NCBI GenBank assembly: GCA_964565765.1
Contig: CAZMGF010000080.1
Span: forward strand, 1 to 6,520
DNA length: 6,520 nucleotides
Reading direction: 5' to 3'
From: Bog-1181 sp964565765
Lineage (GTDB): Bacteria > Oederibacteriota > PGYV01 > Palsa-1178
This document shows, one piece after another, positions 1-6,086 of the stretch. The notes beneath the pieces are model-generated. The model did no database searches. It saw nothing but the letters and a program-made list of their open reading frames with translations, and was not told the DNA's origin. Numbering within the stretch: position 1 is the first letter of the stretch; each line of letters opens with the position of its first letter. Made by a program: the position numbers and the translations under genes.

Positions 1-1216
1 TTTTGGCTTTCGGGTCAAATACAGGGTGCAAAAACTGATCCAGCTGGGCCGGCTCCACCCTTAATATGGCTTCTTCTTTTGTTATAAGTTTTTCCTTGGC
101 CATTTCAACTGCCGCCCTTACAGCCGCCATACCTGTCCTTTTTCCTGAACGGGTCTGAAGCATGTAAAGTTTGCCTTTTTCTATCGTGAACTCAAAATCC
201 TGCATGTCGCGGTAATGTTTCTCAAGCCTGGTGGTAATATCGCGGAGCTGTTTGAAAACCGCGGGCATATCCTTGCCAAGATTTGCTATCGGGTTCGGCG
301 TTCTTACGCCGGCAACCACGTCCTCGCCCTGCGCGTTCAGAAGATACTCGCCATAGAATATTTTTTCGCCGGTTGCCGGGTTCCTTGTGAATCCCACGCC
401 TGTGCCGGAGTCGTCACCCATATTACCGAATACCATTGCCTGGACATTTACGGCCGTGCCTATGGACTCGGGGATGCTGTTCTGCTTCCTGTAAAATATC
501 GCCCTGTCGTTCATCCATGATTTAAATACGGCATCGCGGGCGCCCTTGAGCTGCTCAATAGGGTCCTGGGGAAAATCCTTGCCGAGTTTTTTCTTAACAA
601 AAATCTTAAACTCGGAAACCATGTCCTTCATATCATCGGCGTTGAAATCAACGTCGTATTTGATCCCTTTTTTCTCTTTTCTCGCGTCAATTAAATGCTC
701 AAATTCCTTTTTGGAAAGTTCCATAACAACATCCGCGTACATCTGTATAAACCTTCTGTAAGAATCCCACGCAAAACGCGGGTTGTTTGACTTTTTGATT
801 ACCGCCTGTACGGTAACGTCGTTGATGCCGAGGTTAAGGATGGTGTCCATCATTCCCGGCATTGAAAATTTCGCTCCCGATCTTACGGAAACAAGCAGCG
901 GATTTACGCTGTCGCCAAATTTTTTGCCTTCAGCGTCCTCAAGCTTTTTGATGTACTGCATCATCTGATCGTCCAGACCCGCCGGTACTTTTTTGCCGTT
1001 TTCGTAGAAACCCGTGCAAACTTCAGTGGTGATTGTGAATCCCGGAGGCACGGGAATTCCCGCGTTCGTCATTTCCGCGAGCCCAGCTCCCTTGCCGCCT
1101 AACAGTGCTTTCATTTCGCCGTTTCCGTCAGCCTTGCCTTTGCCGAAGAAATAAATCATCTTCTTCGAAACTTTTGCCTTGGCCGCCGGCTTTTTTGCTT
1201 TCGCTTTCTTAGCCAT
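1..1216 (-). CDS. ppdK: Pyruvate phosphate dikinase, N-terminal part (runs off window)
   Basis: Interconverts pyruvate + ATP + Pi and PEP + AMP + PPi in the cytoplasm; in anaerobes it often serves PPi-linked glycolysis or PEP synthesis. About 405 of the usual ~880-900 residues are present: the ATP-grasp nucleotide-binding half. Visible are LLGGKGAGLAEM (residues 38-49), PVPPGFTI (55-62), SVRSGAKFSMPGMMDT (110-125, with the conserved Arg112), FTRNPATGE, and LQTRSGKRTG near residue 355. The phosphohistidine domain and the PEP/pyruvate barrel lie beyond base 1. The ATG at 1216 has AGGAGG at 1223-1228 with a 6-nt spacer. The alternative ATG at 1159-1157 (Met20) has no comparable site, so the longer start is preferred. 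This gives a 19-residue Lys/Ala-rich tail (MAKKAKAKKPAAKAKVSKK) ahead of the usual MIYFFGKGKA-like beginning, which is odd for the family. The family call is very secure. Confidence 0.97.
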   Translation of the reverse strand, partial: MAKKAKAKKPAAKAKVSKKMIYFFGKGKADGNGEMKALLGGKGAGLAEMTNAGIPVPPGFTITTEVCTGFYENGKKVPAGLDDQMMQYIKKLEDAEGKKFGDSVNPLLVSVRSGAKFSMPGMMDTILNLGINDVTVQAVIKKSNNPRFAWDSYRRFIQMYADVVMELSKKEFEHLIDARKEKKGIKYDVDFNADDMKDMVSEFKIFVKKKLGKDFPQDPIEQLKGARDAVFKSWMNDRAIFYRKQNSIPESIGTAVNVQAMVFGNMGDDSGTGVGFTRNPATGEKIFYGEYLLNAQGEDVVAGVRTPNPIANLGKDMPAVFKQLRDITTRLEKHYRDMQDFEFTIEKGKLYMLQTRSGKRTGMAAVRAAVEMAKEKLITKEEAILRVEPAQLDQFLHPVFDPKAK

Positions 1217-1272
1217 GCTATTCCTCCTTGAGTATTATGAAAATGAATTAAATTGAAAAAATAACAAATGCT

Positions 1273-1301
1273 ATCTTATCACAGCATATTATGAAATTCA
1301 A
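1273..1301 (-). promoter_or_regulatory. Sigma70-like extended -10 promoter for ppdK
   Basis: On the minus strand, TTGAAT (1301-1296) and TAAGAT (1278-1273) are separated by exactly 17 nt. A TG one base before the -10 hexamer makes an extended -10. Transcription would begin near 1266, leaving a leader of about 50 nt before the ppdK ATG. The gap 1217-1345 holds nothing else convincing: I see no clear terminator for the upstream exported-protein gene, so some read-through into ppdK is possible. The box match is seen directly; promoter activity is inferred. Confidence 0.6.
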
Positions 1302-1345
1302 GACTTAAAATTGTAGTTTTTTACCTGTTTTTATTGATGAAAACC

Positions 1346-2176
1346 CTACATTTTTGCGGACTGGGTCTCACTTACCGGCGACGACGAGGCGTCTTTCCCG
1401 GAAATAACATCGTTTCCAGGAACAAATTTGTACAGTTCCAGCGTATATGCCTCTGTGTCCTGATATATCATTCCAAGGTTTACGCCGAACCACTGCTCTT
1501 CATGCTCCACTTTTCCGTCGCCCTTGTCTATGTCGCTTGTTATCCTGAAAACATGCTCTTTTTTGCCGGATAAGATTATATCCGCCTCTCCCAGGAAGGT
1601 GAATTTCGCCGTTGTTTTTCTCGATATCTTGAATAAATTAATAAGAAAAACCGTTCCTGTCGAAGATGATTGCCATGTATCCCCTGCTTTCATAGGAAAT
1701 TTAATGTATTCTATTTCCGGGTCCAGGAGCACATCAAGGAAAATAAATCCAAAAACCGGAAACTTCAGGTTGCGGATATAGGCCCCTTCATCCGAGAACC
1801 TCACCACATTGCCTTTATTTTCAAGCGGCACATAATAATAATAGTAATCATTGCCGTTTATTGTTACCTTTGAATCAATCAGCCCCACTACATTATTTAT
1901 ATCCGCCGGCCTGTCTTTGTGCCTTATCCTGAAATACCACCTTGCCTTAAGATCGGTCGGTGAAAGGCATTTCCAGTCCTTCAGGGTTCCTGCGATGCTG
2001 GCGCAGTTGGTGGTGGCCGAAGCTGCCATTGTCCCGAAAGGCACATCAGCGGTAAATGTATTAACTATTGCCGCGGCTGTTGTTACAGGTGTTATTATTG
2101 CCGGTACATCCGCGGCTCTAAGTTCTCCAAAAAAAAGCGCCATTAAGGCGGCTATGACAAAAATCATTTTTTTCAT
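1346..2176 (-). CDS. Secreted protein of unknown function
   Basis: A 276-residue protein that I cannot assign to a named family. It starts with a classical signal peptide: Lys2-Lys3, a hydrophobic stretch at about 4-17 and a plausible signal peptidase I cut after Ala21 or Ala22 (ELRA-AD). There is no lipobox Cys, so it is probably periplasmic or exported rather than a lipoprotein. Two Cys (58 and 70) could form a disulfide. A run of five Tyr (111-115) precedes VPLENKG. The C-terminal half is beta-rich in appearance and carries FPMKAGDTW (160-168), then EQWFGVNLGMIYQD (227-240) and LELYKF. This pattern (PLKxGDxW, then W-x-GVGL, then a closing LxxY strand) recalls uncharacterised exported proteins of many environmental bacteria; that resemblance is from memory and is not a function. 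The tail after about residue 258 is Ser-rich and probably disordered. The ATG has GAGGG at 2186-2190 with a 9-nt spacer. It has its own promoter and appears monocistronic. Confidence 0.85.
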   Translation of the reverse strand: MKKMIFVIAALMALFFGELRAADVPAIITPVTTAAAIVNTFTADVPFGTMAASATTNCASIAGTLKDWKCLSPTDLKARWYFRIRHKDRPADINNVVGLIDSKVTINGNDYYYYYVPLENKGNVVRFSDEGAYIRNLKFPVFGFIFLDVLLDPEIEYIKFPMKAGDTWQSSSTGTVFLINLFKISRKTTAKFTFLGEADIILSGKKEHVFRITSDIDKGDGKVEHEEQWFGVNLGMIYQDTEAYTLELYKFVPGNDVISGKDASSSPVSETQSAKM

Positions 2177-2203
2177 TTATTTTTACCCTCAAATTATTTA
2201 ATT

Positions 2204-2218
2204 ACCTAATAGTTAGGT
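2204..2218. promoter_or_regulatory. Operator-like palindrome at the expected transcription start
   Basis: ACCTAA (2204-2209), a 3-nt spacer TAG, then TTAGGT (2213-2218) form a perfect 6+6 inverted repeat. It begins 7 nt after the -10 box of the promoter at 2225-2253, so it covers +1 to about +15 of the exported-protein gene. This position suits a repressor that blocks promoter escape, for example a TetR-, MarR- or GntR-type dimer. No regulator gene is in the window. As an RNA hairpin the stem is short and A/U-rich, so a DNA site is the better reading. The repeat is seen directly; the function is inferred. Confidence 0.45.
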
Positions 2219-2224
2219 TGGCTA

Positions 2225-2253
2225 AATATATATCTCTTTTAAATAAAAGTCAA
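2225..2253 (-). promoter_or_regulatory. Sigma70-like promoter for the secreted protein gene
   Basis: On the minus strand, TTGACT (2253-2248) and TATATT (2230-2225) stand 17 nt apart, close to the vegetative consensus. The expected start is near 2218 with a leader of about 42 nt. The -35 box begins only about ten bases past the T-tract of the etfA terminator, so the two units are insulated but tightly packed. It is the best promoter match in the window. Confidence 0.7.
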
Positions 2254-2262
2254 GTATTTTTT

Positions 2263-2295
2263 TAAAAAAAAAGACCGCTGTTTTAAACAGCGGCC
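2263..2295 (-). terminator. Intrinsic terminator after etfA
   Basis: The inverted repeat CCGCTGTTT (2275-2283) / AAACAGCGG (2285-2293) folds into a G/C-based stem. On the minus strand it is followed by nine consecutive T (complement of 2264-2272). It lies about 30 nt past the etfA stop and closes the dehydrogenase-etfBA unit. On the plus strand the stem is followed by five T, so it could act in both directions, although no plus-strand gene reads into it here. Confidence 0.9.
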
Positions 2296-2325
2296 TTTTT
2301 AAATTCTAAAAAATTAAAGGCTATA

Positions 2326-3333
2326 TCAGCCTTTTTTTATTCTCTCTGTCAAGGCCGGAAGAATTTCATTTAAATCCCCTACAATTCCATATTTTGCCAC
2401 GCCGAATATCGGCGCCTCCGGATCCTTGTTTATCGCCACGATTATATCTGAAGACTGCATTCCGGCAAGATGCTGCACGGATCCCGAAATGCCGCACGCA
2501 ATGTAGAGCTTCGGAGATACTGTTTTTCCAGTTTGTCCGACCTGATGCGAATATGGTATCCAGCCTGAATCAACAGCCGCCCTTGATGCCCCTACTGCGC
2601 CGCCGAGCGCCTGCGCCAGTTCGCGGACGAGTTTAAAATTCTCCCCGCCGCCGATCCCCCTGCCGCCGGACACTATGATATCCGCCTCGGCTATATTAAT
2701 CGTAGTTTCAACTTCTTCAATAAACTCAACGAACTGTGAACGCGCCTGGAGTGAATCCGCCTTTATCTGCGGTTTTATTATCTCACCTTTTCTTGATGGA
2801 TCCTTTACGAGCGCTTTAAATACCTTATACCTGGCCGTGGACATCTGCGGCCTTCTCTCAGGGGTCATGATTTTTGCCATCAATGATCCGCCGAATGCCG
2901 GCCTTATCTGGAAAAGGTTCCTTTCGGCCATATCAAGTTCAAAGGCCGTGCAATCAGCCGTCAAGCCGGCGTTTAACAGTATAGACACCCTGGGAAAGAA
3001 AGCCCTGCCGACAGCGGTGGCTCCTGTAAGGATTATCTCCGGTTTATACTGCGACGCTATGTCAGCAAGGACATTCGCATATAGTTCGTCATTGAAATGG
3101 TCAAGCTTCGGATCATCCACAAGGTAAACCTTGTCCGCGCCTGCCGCGATAAGGTCCTGTGCCATTCCGGTGACACCGTTTCCAAGAAGCACCGCCGAGA
3201 GAGAGACCTTTAACTGGTCCGCAAGCTCCCTGCCCTTTCCGAGAAGTTCAAAGGCCACATTATGCATCTTACCGCGCCTCTGCTCTGCGAATATCCACAC
3301 TCCGTTAAATTCTGATTTATTCAATTCAGCCAT
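2326..3333 (-). CDS. etfA: Electron transfer flavoprotein, alpha subunit
   Basis: Large subunit of the soluble EtfAB heterodimer; it carries FAD in its C-terminal domain and shuttles electrons to or from acyl-CoA dehydrogenases. The protein is 335 residues, typical for the family. The N-terminal alpha/beta domain begins with GVWIFAEQRRGK, and the C-terminal FAD domain starts near residue 220. Visible FAD-site motifs are SGGRGIGGGENF (222-233), SRAAVDSGW (250-258), HQVGQTGKTVSP (263-274), SGSVQHLAGM (283-292) and AINKDPEAPIF (300-310), followed by YGIVGD. Arg251, Gln267-Thr268, Ser283/His288 and Asn302 occupy the usual FAD-contact positions. The start follows the etfB stop by 13 nt, with a G-rich ribosome site (GGGGTGG) immediately after that stop, so the pair is co-translated. 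An intrinsic terminator follows. The EQR-x-GK opening and GKGRELAD helix resemble EtfA of strict anaerobes rather than the mitochondrial type; this is by recall, not alignment. Confidence 0.97.
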   Translation of the reverse strand: MAELNKSEFNGVWIFAEQRRGKMHNVAFELLGKGRELADQLKVSLSAVLLGNGVTGMAQDLIAAGADKVYLVDDPKLDHFNDELYANVLADIASQYKPEIILTGATAVGRAFFPRVSILLNAGLTADCTAFELDMAERNLFQIRPAFGGSLMAKIMTPERRPQMSTARYKVFKALVKDPSRKGEIIKPQIKADSLQARSQFVEFIEEVETTINIAEADIIVSGGRGIGGGENFKLVRELAQALGGAVGASRAAVDSGWIPYSHQVGQTGKTVSPKLYIACGISGSVQHLAGMQSSDIIVAINKDPEAPIFGVAKYGIVGDLNEILPALTERIKKG

Positions 3334-3346
3334 TTTTATCCACCCC

Positions 3347-4135
3347 TTACTTTATAAAGCCAAGCGTTTTCAGCTTGCCAAATAGATTTTCTGCCCTTGC
3401 TCCGGCATCGCCTTCGATAAGTTCAGCTTTGCCTGCTTCCCTTGTTGCGGACCAGCTTTTTGCCACCCTTGTAGGGGAATTTTTTACGCCCACCATCTTC
3501 TCATCGCCGTTTATATCGGCCAGGGTCAATACCTGCGGTTCATATTTTTTCGCCCGCATTTTACCCTTAAGCGACTCAAGCCTTGGTTCATTTATTTCCT
3601 TGACAACAGTTAGGGCTACAGGAAGCGATGACTTAACAACATCAATGCCGTCTTCCATCATTCTCTCCACCACGATCTCTTTGTCTGAAATTTCCCTTAT
3701 CTTTTTGACCCATGTGAGCGAAGGCATTTTAAGATATTGCGCCGCTGACGGCCCCACCTGCGCCGTGTCGCCGTCAACCGCCTGTTTTCCAAAAAGCATA
3801 ATATCACAGCCGAGTTTTTCAGCTGTTTTGGCAAGGGCATAGGACGTGGCCCATGTATCCGACCCTGCCAGGAGCCTGTCGCATAACAGAACCGCTTCAT
3901 CGGCACCCATTCCAATCGCGACTTTGAGTATCTCTTTTGCCATCGGCGGCCCCATTGTTACCACAGTGACCGTGCCCCCGAGTTTTTCCTTGATCCTTAA
4001 CGCTTCTTCAATGGCGTACATATCAAAGGGGTTCATTACCGTTCCCGCGGTCTCCCTTTTCAGTGTTCCTGTTTCCGGGTCGACTTTGATATTAGTCGTG
4101 TCAGGAACCTGCTTGATGCATACAACGATTTTCAT
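3347..4135 (-). CDS. etfB: Electron transfer flavoprotein, beta subunit
   Basis: Small subunit of EtfAB, binding AMP in the classic type or a second FAD in bifurcating types. Length is 262 residues, normal for the family. Motifs seen: MKIVVCIKQVPDT at the N-terminus, VDPETGTLKRE (18-28), NPFDMYAIEEALR (35-47), MGADEAVLL (76-84), GKQAVDGDTAQVGP (116-129) and INEPRLESLKGKMRAKK (181-197), the usual Etf-beta signature region. The DGDTAQVGP form is the one I associate with Etfs of anaerobes that bifurcate electrons; the mitochondrial/aerobic form reads roughly DDxxQTG. The ATG is preceded by AGGAGG (4141-4146) with a 5-nt spacer. The upstream acyl-CoA dehydrogenase ends 93 nt away, with a strong hairpin between them. 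Bifurcation is an inference from motif and context; the family is certain. Confidence 0.97.
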   Translation of the reverse strand: MKIVVCIKQVPDTTNIKVDPETGTLKRETAGTVMNPFDMYAIEEALRIKEKLGGTVTVVTMGPPMAKEILKVAIGMGADEAVLLCDRLLAGSDTWATSYALAKTAEKLGCDIMLFGKQAVDGDTAQVGPSAAQYLKMPSLTWVKKIREISDKEIVVERMMEDGIDVVKSSLPVALTVVKEINEPRLESLKGKMRAKKYEPQVLTLADINGDEKMVGVKNSPTRVAKSWSATREAGKAELIEGDAGARAENLFGKLKTLGFIK

Positions 4136-4173
4136 ACTAACCTCCTGATTAAAATAAAAAATTTAAATAACCG

Positions 4174-4202
4174 TTTATAAAGGCGGCCGGGTTTAAAAGC
4201 AA
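4174..4202 (-). promoter_or_regulatory. Weak candidate internal promoter before etfB
   Basis: On the minus strand, TTGCTT (4202-4197) and TATAAA (4179-4174) are 17 nt apart. The -10 is good and the -35 matches only at TTG. The -35 falls in the loop and arm of the 13-bp inverted repeat, so RNA structure and promoter overlap. It would allow etfBA to be made independently of the dehydrogenase. The evidence is modest, and chance occurrence in this A/T-rich gap is quite possible. Confidence 0.3.
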
Positions 4203-4219
4203 ATACCTTTTAAACCCGG
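4187..4219. repeat. Perfect 13-bp inverted repeat (RNA hairpin) between dehydrogenase gene and etfB
   Basis: CCGGGTTTAAAAG (4187-4199) and CTTTTAAACCCGG (4207-4219) flank a 7-nt loop. The repeat lies about 10 nt beyond the dehydrogenase stop codon. In the minus-strand transcript the stem is followed by CCGCC rather than a U-tract, so it is not a textbook intrinsic terminator for that unit. On the plus strand it is followed by a looser T-rich run. Likely roles are an mRNA 3'-end stabiliser, a processing site or a partial terminator that sets dehydrogenase-to-Etf levels. The repeat itself is certain; its role is open. Confidence 0.75.
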
Positions 4220-4228
4220 GTTATATAT

Positions 4229-5410
4229 TTATTTTTTCTTTGTGGCCGATTCTTTAATAAGCTTTGCCGCTATCTCGTTCAACTGTATCTGGCTCGTCCC
4301 CTCATAAATCTGGGTTATCTTCGCGTCCCTCATCATCTTTTCAACAGGATATTCCTTCATGTAGCCATATCCGCCGAAAAGCTGTACCGCGTTCGTTGTG
4401 ACCCTCATTGCCACTTCAGAGGCGTAATACTTTGCCATTGCCGATTCCTTGGCAAAATCAGTGGCTCCGGCGTCAACCGAACGGGCCACATTATAAAGAA
4501 GCGAGCGTGAAGCCTCAACTTCAACTGCCATATTTGCAAGTATGTGCTGAACGGCCTGGAACGATGATATTTTTGTTCCAAACTGTTCCCTCTGCCTTGT
4601 ATAAGCGAGCGCCTCGTCAAGCGCGCCTGCCGCAATACCCAAGGCCTGGGCGGCCACTCCCGGCCTTGAATGGTTAAGTGTTCCCACCGCGTGGATGAAC
4701 CCCATTCCTTCCCTGCCCCCGAGAAGATTCTCCGCCGGAACTTCGCAGTCCTGGAATATGAGCTCTGTCGTAGCGGATGCCCTGATGCCCATCTTGTTCT
4801 CTTTTTTGCCGAAAGTAAAACCTTTCCAGCCCTTTTCAACTATAAAGCACGAACAACCCCTTGTGCCTTTGTTTTTGTCGGTCATGGCGAAAACCGTGTA
4901 TGTTTCGGCTTCGCTCCCGTTGGTTATCCACTGTTTTGTGCCATTTAATATATATTTATCCCCTTTTTTTACAGCGGTCGTCCTCATTGAGCCGGCGTCA
5001 GAACCCGCGTCAGCCTCGGTCAGCCCAAATGCGGCGAGCTTTTTCCCTGACGCGATATCCGGCAGATATTTTTTCTTTTGCTCGGGCGTGGCGCCTAGCA
5101 ATATCGGGAATGTCCCGAGCGCCGTGGCCGCCATCGCGAGTGATATTCCACCGCAGACTTTTGACAATTCCTCGACTGAAAGCACCAGCTGCATTATTCC
5201 CTTTCCGCCGGATGCTGCGGGAGCCATTCCGCCGTATTCTTCGGGAATGTAGAGGCCGCAGAGGCCGAGGTCGGCCATTTCTTTTACTATATCCCAGGGG
5301 AAAATTCCTTCCTGGTCATAATGTTCCCTTACAGGTTTAATCTTTTTTTGCGCCAGTTCGCGGCATGTTTCCACTATCATCTTTTCTTCATCGGAAAGGA
5401 AATAATTCAT
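4229..5410 (-). CDS. Acyl-CoA dehydrogenase, short-chain/butyryl-CoA type
   Basis: FAD enzyme interconverting an acyl-CoA and its 2,3-enoyl-CoA, with Etf as electron partner. Length is 393 residues, usual for the family. Order: N-terminal helical domain (about 1-120); beta domain with AFGLTEADAGSDAGS (127-141) and WITNG (161-165) for FAD/substrate contacts; C-terminal helical domain with RQREQFG (272-278), QLFGGYGY (343-350) and RDAKITQIYEGTSQIQ (361-376). Glu370 in YEGTS stands where the catalytic base of short-chain and butyryl-CoA dehydrogenases lies, unlike isovaleryl- or long-chain types. The chain-length specificity cannot be fixed from sequence, so no symbol is given (bcd or acdA are possible). 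The start ATG overlaps the rnc TGA (ATGA at 5410-5407) with AAGGAGG 7 nt upstream inside rnc, which implies translational coupling. etfB and etfA follow, giving the bcd-etfBA order. The C-terminus ends in a basic KESATKKK tail. Confidence 0.95.
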   Translation of the reverse strand: MNYFLSDEEKMIVETCRELAQKKIKPVREHYDQEGIFPWDIVKEMADLGLCGLYIPEEYGGMAPAASGGKGIMQLVLSVEELSKVCGGISLAMAATALGTFPILLGATPEQKKKYLPDIASGKKLAAFGLTEADAGSDAGSMRTTAVKKGDKYILNGTKQWITNGSEAETYTVFAMTDKNKGTRGCSCFIVEKGWKGFTFGKKENKMGIRASATTELIFQDCEVPAENLLGGREGMGFIHAVGTLNHSRPGVAAQALGIAAGALDEALAYTRQREQFGTKISSFQAVQHILANMAVEVEASRSLLYNVARSVDAGATDFAKESAMAKYYASEVAMRVTTNAVQLFGGYGYMKEYPVEKMMRDAKITQIYEGTSQIQLNEIAAKLIKESATKKK

Positions 5411-6072
5411 TTGTCAGCCTCCTTGGCCAGGTTCTCGATTGCTTTTCTCGCCGCCATCTGTTCCGCTTCCTTGATTGTCTTCCCGTTGCCGGATCCCACG
5501 GCGGCGCCGTTAGTCAGTACATCCACATAAAATATCTTGTTGTGTTCCTTGCCTTCCGTCCTTGCCACCCTGTATTCCGGAAGGCCGGCGGAACCCGCCA
5601 GAAGCCTCATCTGAAGCTCCGACTTGTAATCGCCGAAATCCGTCCTGGACTTAAGGTCCTTGAATTCTTCCTTATAAATATTAAGGATGAATTTTTTCGC
5701 CTCACTGTAGCCTTTTAACAGGTAAATGGCGCCTATGACTGATTCCACTACATCCGAAATAATTTTTTTGTTCTTCTTTATATCACTTATTTTAAGGGCC
5801 GAACCAAGCCTCATCCTTTCGGCTACGAAATTTACGTCCCCTATTTTAAAAAGGACTTCCTTGCTTACAAGATAACCTTTTAATTTGGCGATGGTTCCCA
5901 CATCGGTGCCCTTTACCTCATGATATAAAAAATCACTGACAACGGAACCCAGAATCGAGTCGCCCAGAAATTCAAGGCGCTCATAATGGCTCTCGCTGTT
6001 CGATTTATGGGTAAATGCCTGCGTTATCTCTTTTGATCCAAGTATCCCCAGTTTTCTGAGGCAGGAGAGGAT
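5407..6072 (-). CDS. rnc: Ribonuclease III, with a probable non-ATG (ATC) start
   Basis: Cuts double-stranded RNA in rRNA and mRNA processing, as a homodimer in the cytoplasm. Read from ATC at 6072 it has 221 residues, against 226 in E. coli. The RNase III domain shows QAFTHKS (18-24) and YERLEFLGDSIL (30-41) with metal-binding Glu31, Glu34 and Asp38. SDVVESVIGAIYL follows with Asp107 and Glu110, at the same 76-residue spacing from the first Glu as in E. coli. The C-terminal dsRNA-binding domain (from about 146) has DYKSELQ and KTIKEAEQMAARKAI. Between the in-frame stop at 6177-6175 and 5901 there is no ATG, GTG or TTG in this frame. The first is GTG at 5901, which would remove the catalytic motif and is rejected. 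ATC at 6072-6070 has GAGG 5 nt upstream and gives the expected N-terminus; CTG at 6051 is a weaker alternative. It lies 14 nt after the fabF stop. A base-call error or a lost start cannot be excluded. The family is certain; the start is not. Confidence 0.9.
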   Translation of the reverse strand: MLSCLRKLGILGSKEITQAFTHKSNSESHYERLEFLGDSILGSVVSDFLYHEVKGTDVGTIAKLKGYLVSKEVLFKIGDVNFVAERMRLGSALKISDIKKNKKIISDVVESVIGAIYLLKGYSEAKKFILNIYKEEFKDLKSRTDFGDYKSELQMRLLAGSAGLPEYRVARTEGKEHNKIFYVDVLTNGAAVGSGNGKTIKEAEQMAARKAIENLAKEADK

Positions 6073-6082
6073 ATAACCCTCT
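6046..6082 (-). promoter_or_regulatory. Two tandem RNA hairpins covering the rnc ribosome site and first codons
   Basis: In the minus-strand transcript, AGAGGGT (6082-6076) pairs with ATCCTCT (6072-6066) across a 3-nt loop. This is seven pairs including one G-U, and it encloses the GAGG ribosome site and the ATC start. Directly after it, CCTCAG (6061-6056) pairs with CTGGGG (6051-6046) across an AAAA loop, six pairs including one G-U. The first stem could hold rnc translation low unless ribosomes finishing fabF (stop 6089-6087) open it. The pairing is read from the sequence; the regulatory role is inferred. Confidence 0.4.
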
Positions 6083-6086
6083 TTTT

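Noticed and set aside
215..968. Plus-strand open frames at 215-520, 546-761 and 783-968
   Set aside because: They are antisense to ppdK, whose conserved motifs run through all of this region. No independent coding signal is seen.
1268..1287. ATGCT/AGCAT inverted repeat spanning the ppdK -10 box
   Set aside because: Arms of only 5 bp with a 10-nt spacer in A/T-rich DNA are too likely by chance to call an operator.
4695..5340. Long plus-strand open frames opposite the dehydrogenase (4695-5252 and 4861-5340)
   Set aside because: They lie antisense to a secure gene, lack convincing ribosome sites and encode no recognisable motif. They are by-products of the minus-strand codon pattern, as are 2675-3127, 3375-3842 and 1851-2201.
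5407..5901. RNase III starting at GTG 5901 (164 residues)
   Set aside because: The in-frame sequence upstream encodes the conserved THKS and ERLEFLGDS motifs, so the gene clearly begins near 6072. GTG 5901 is an internal Val codon.
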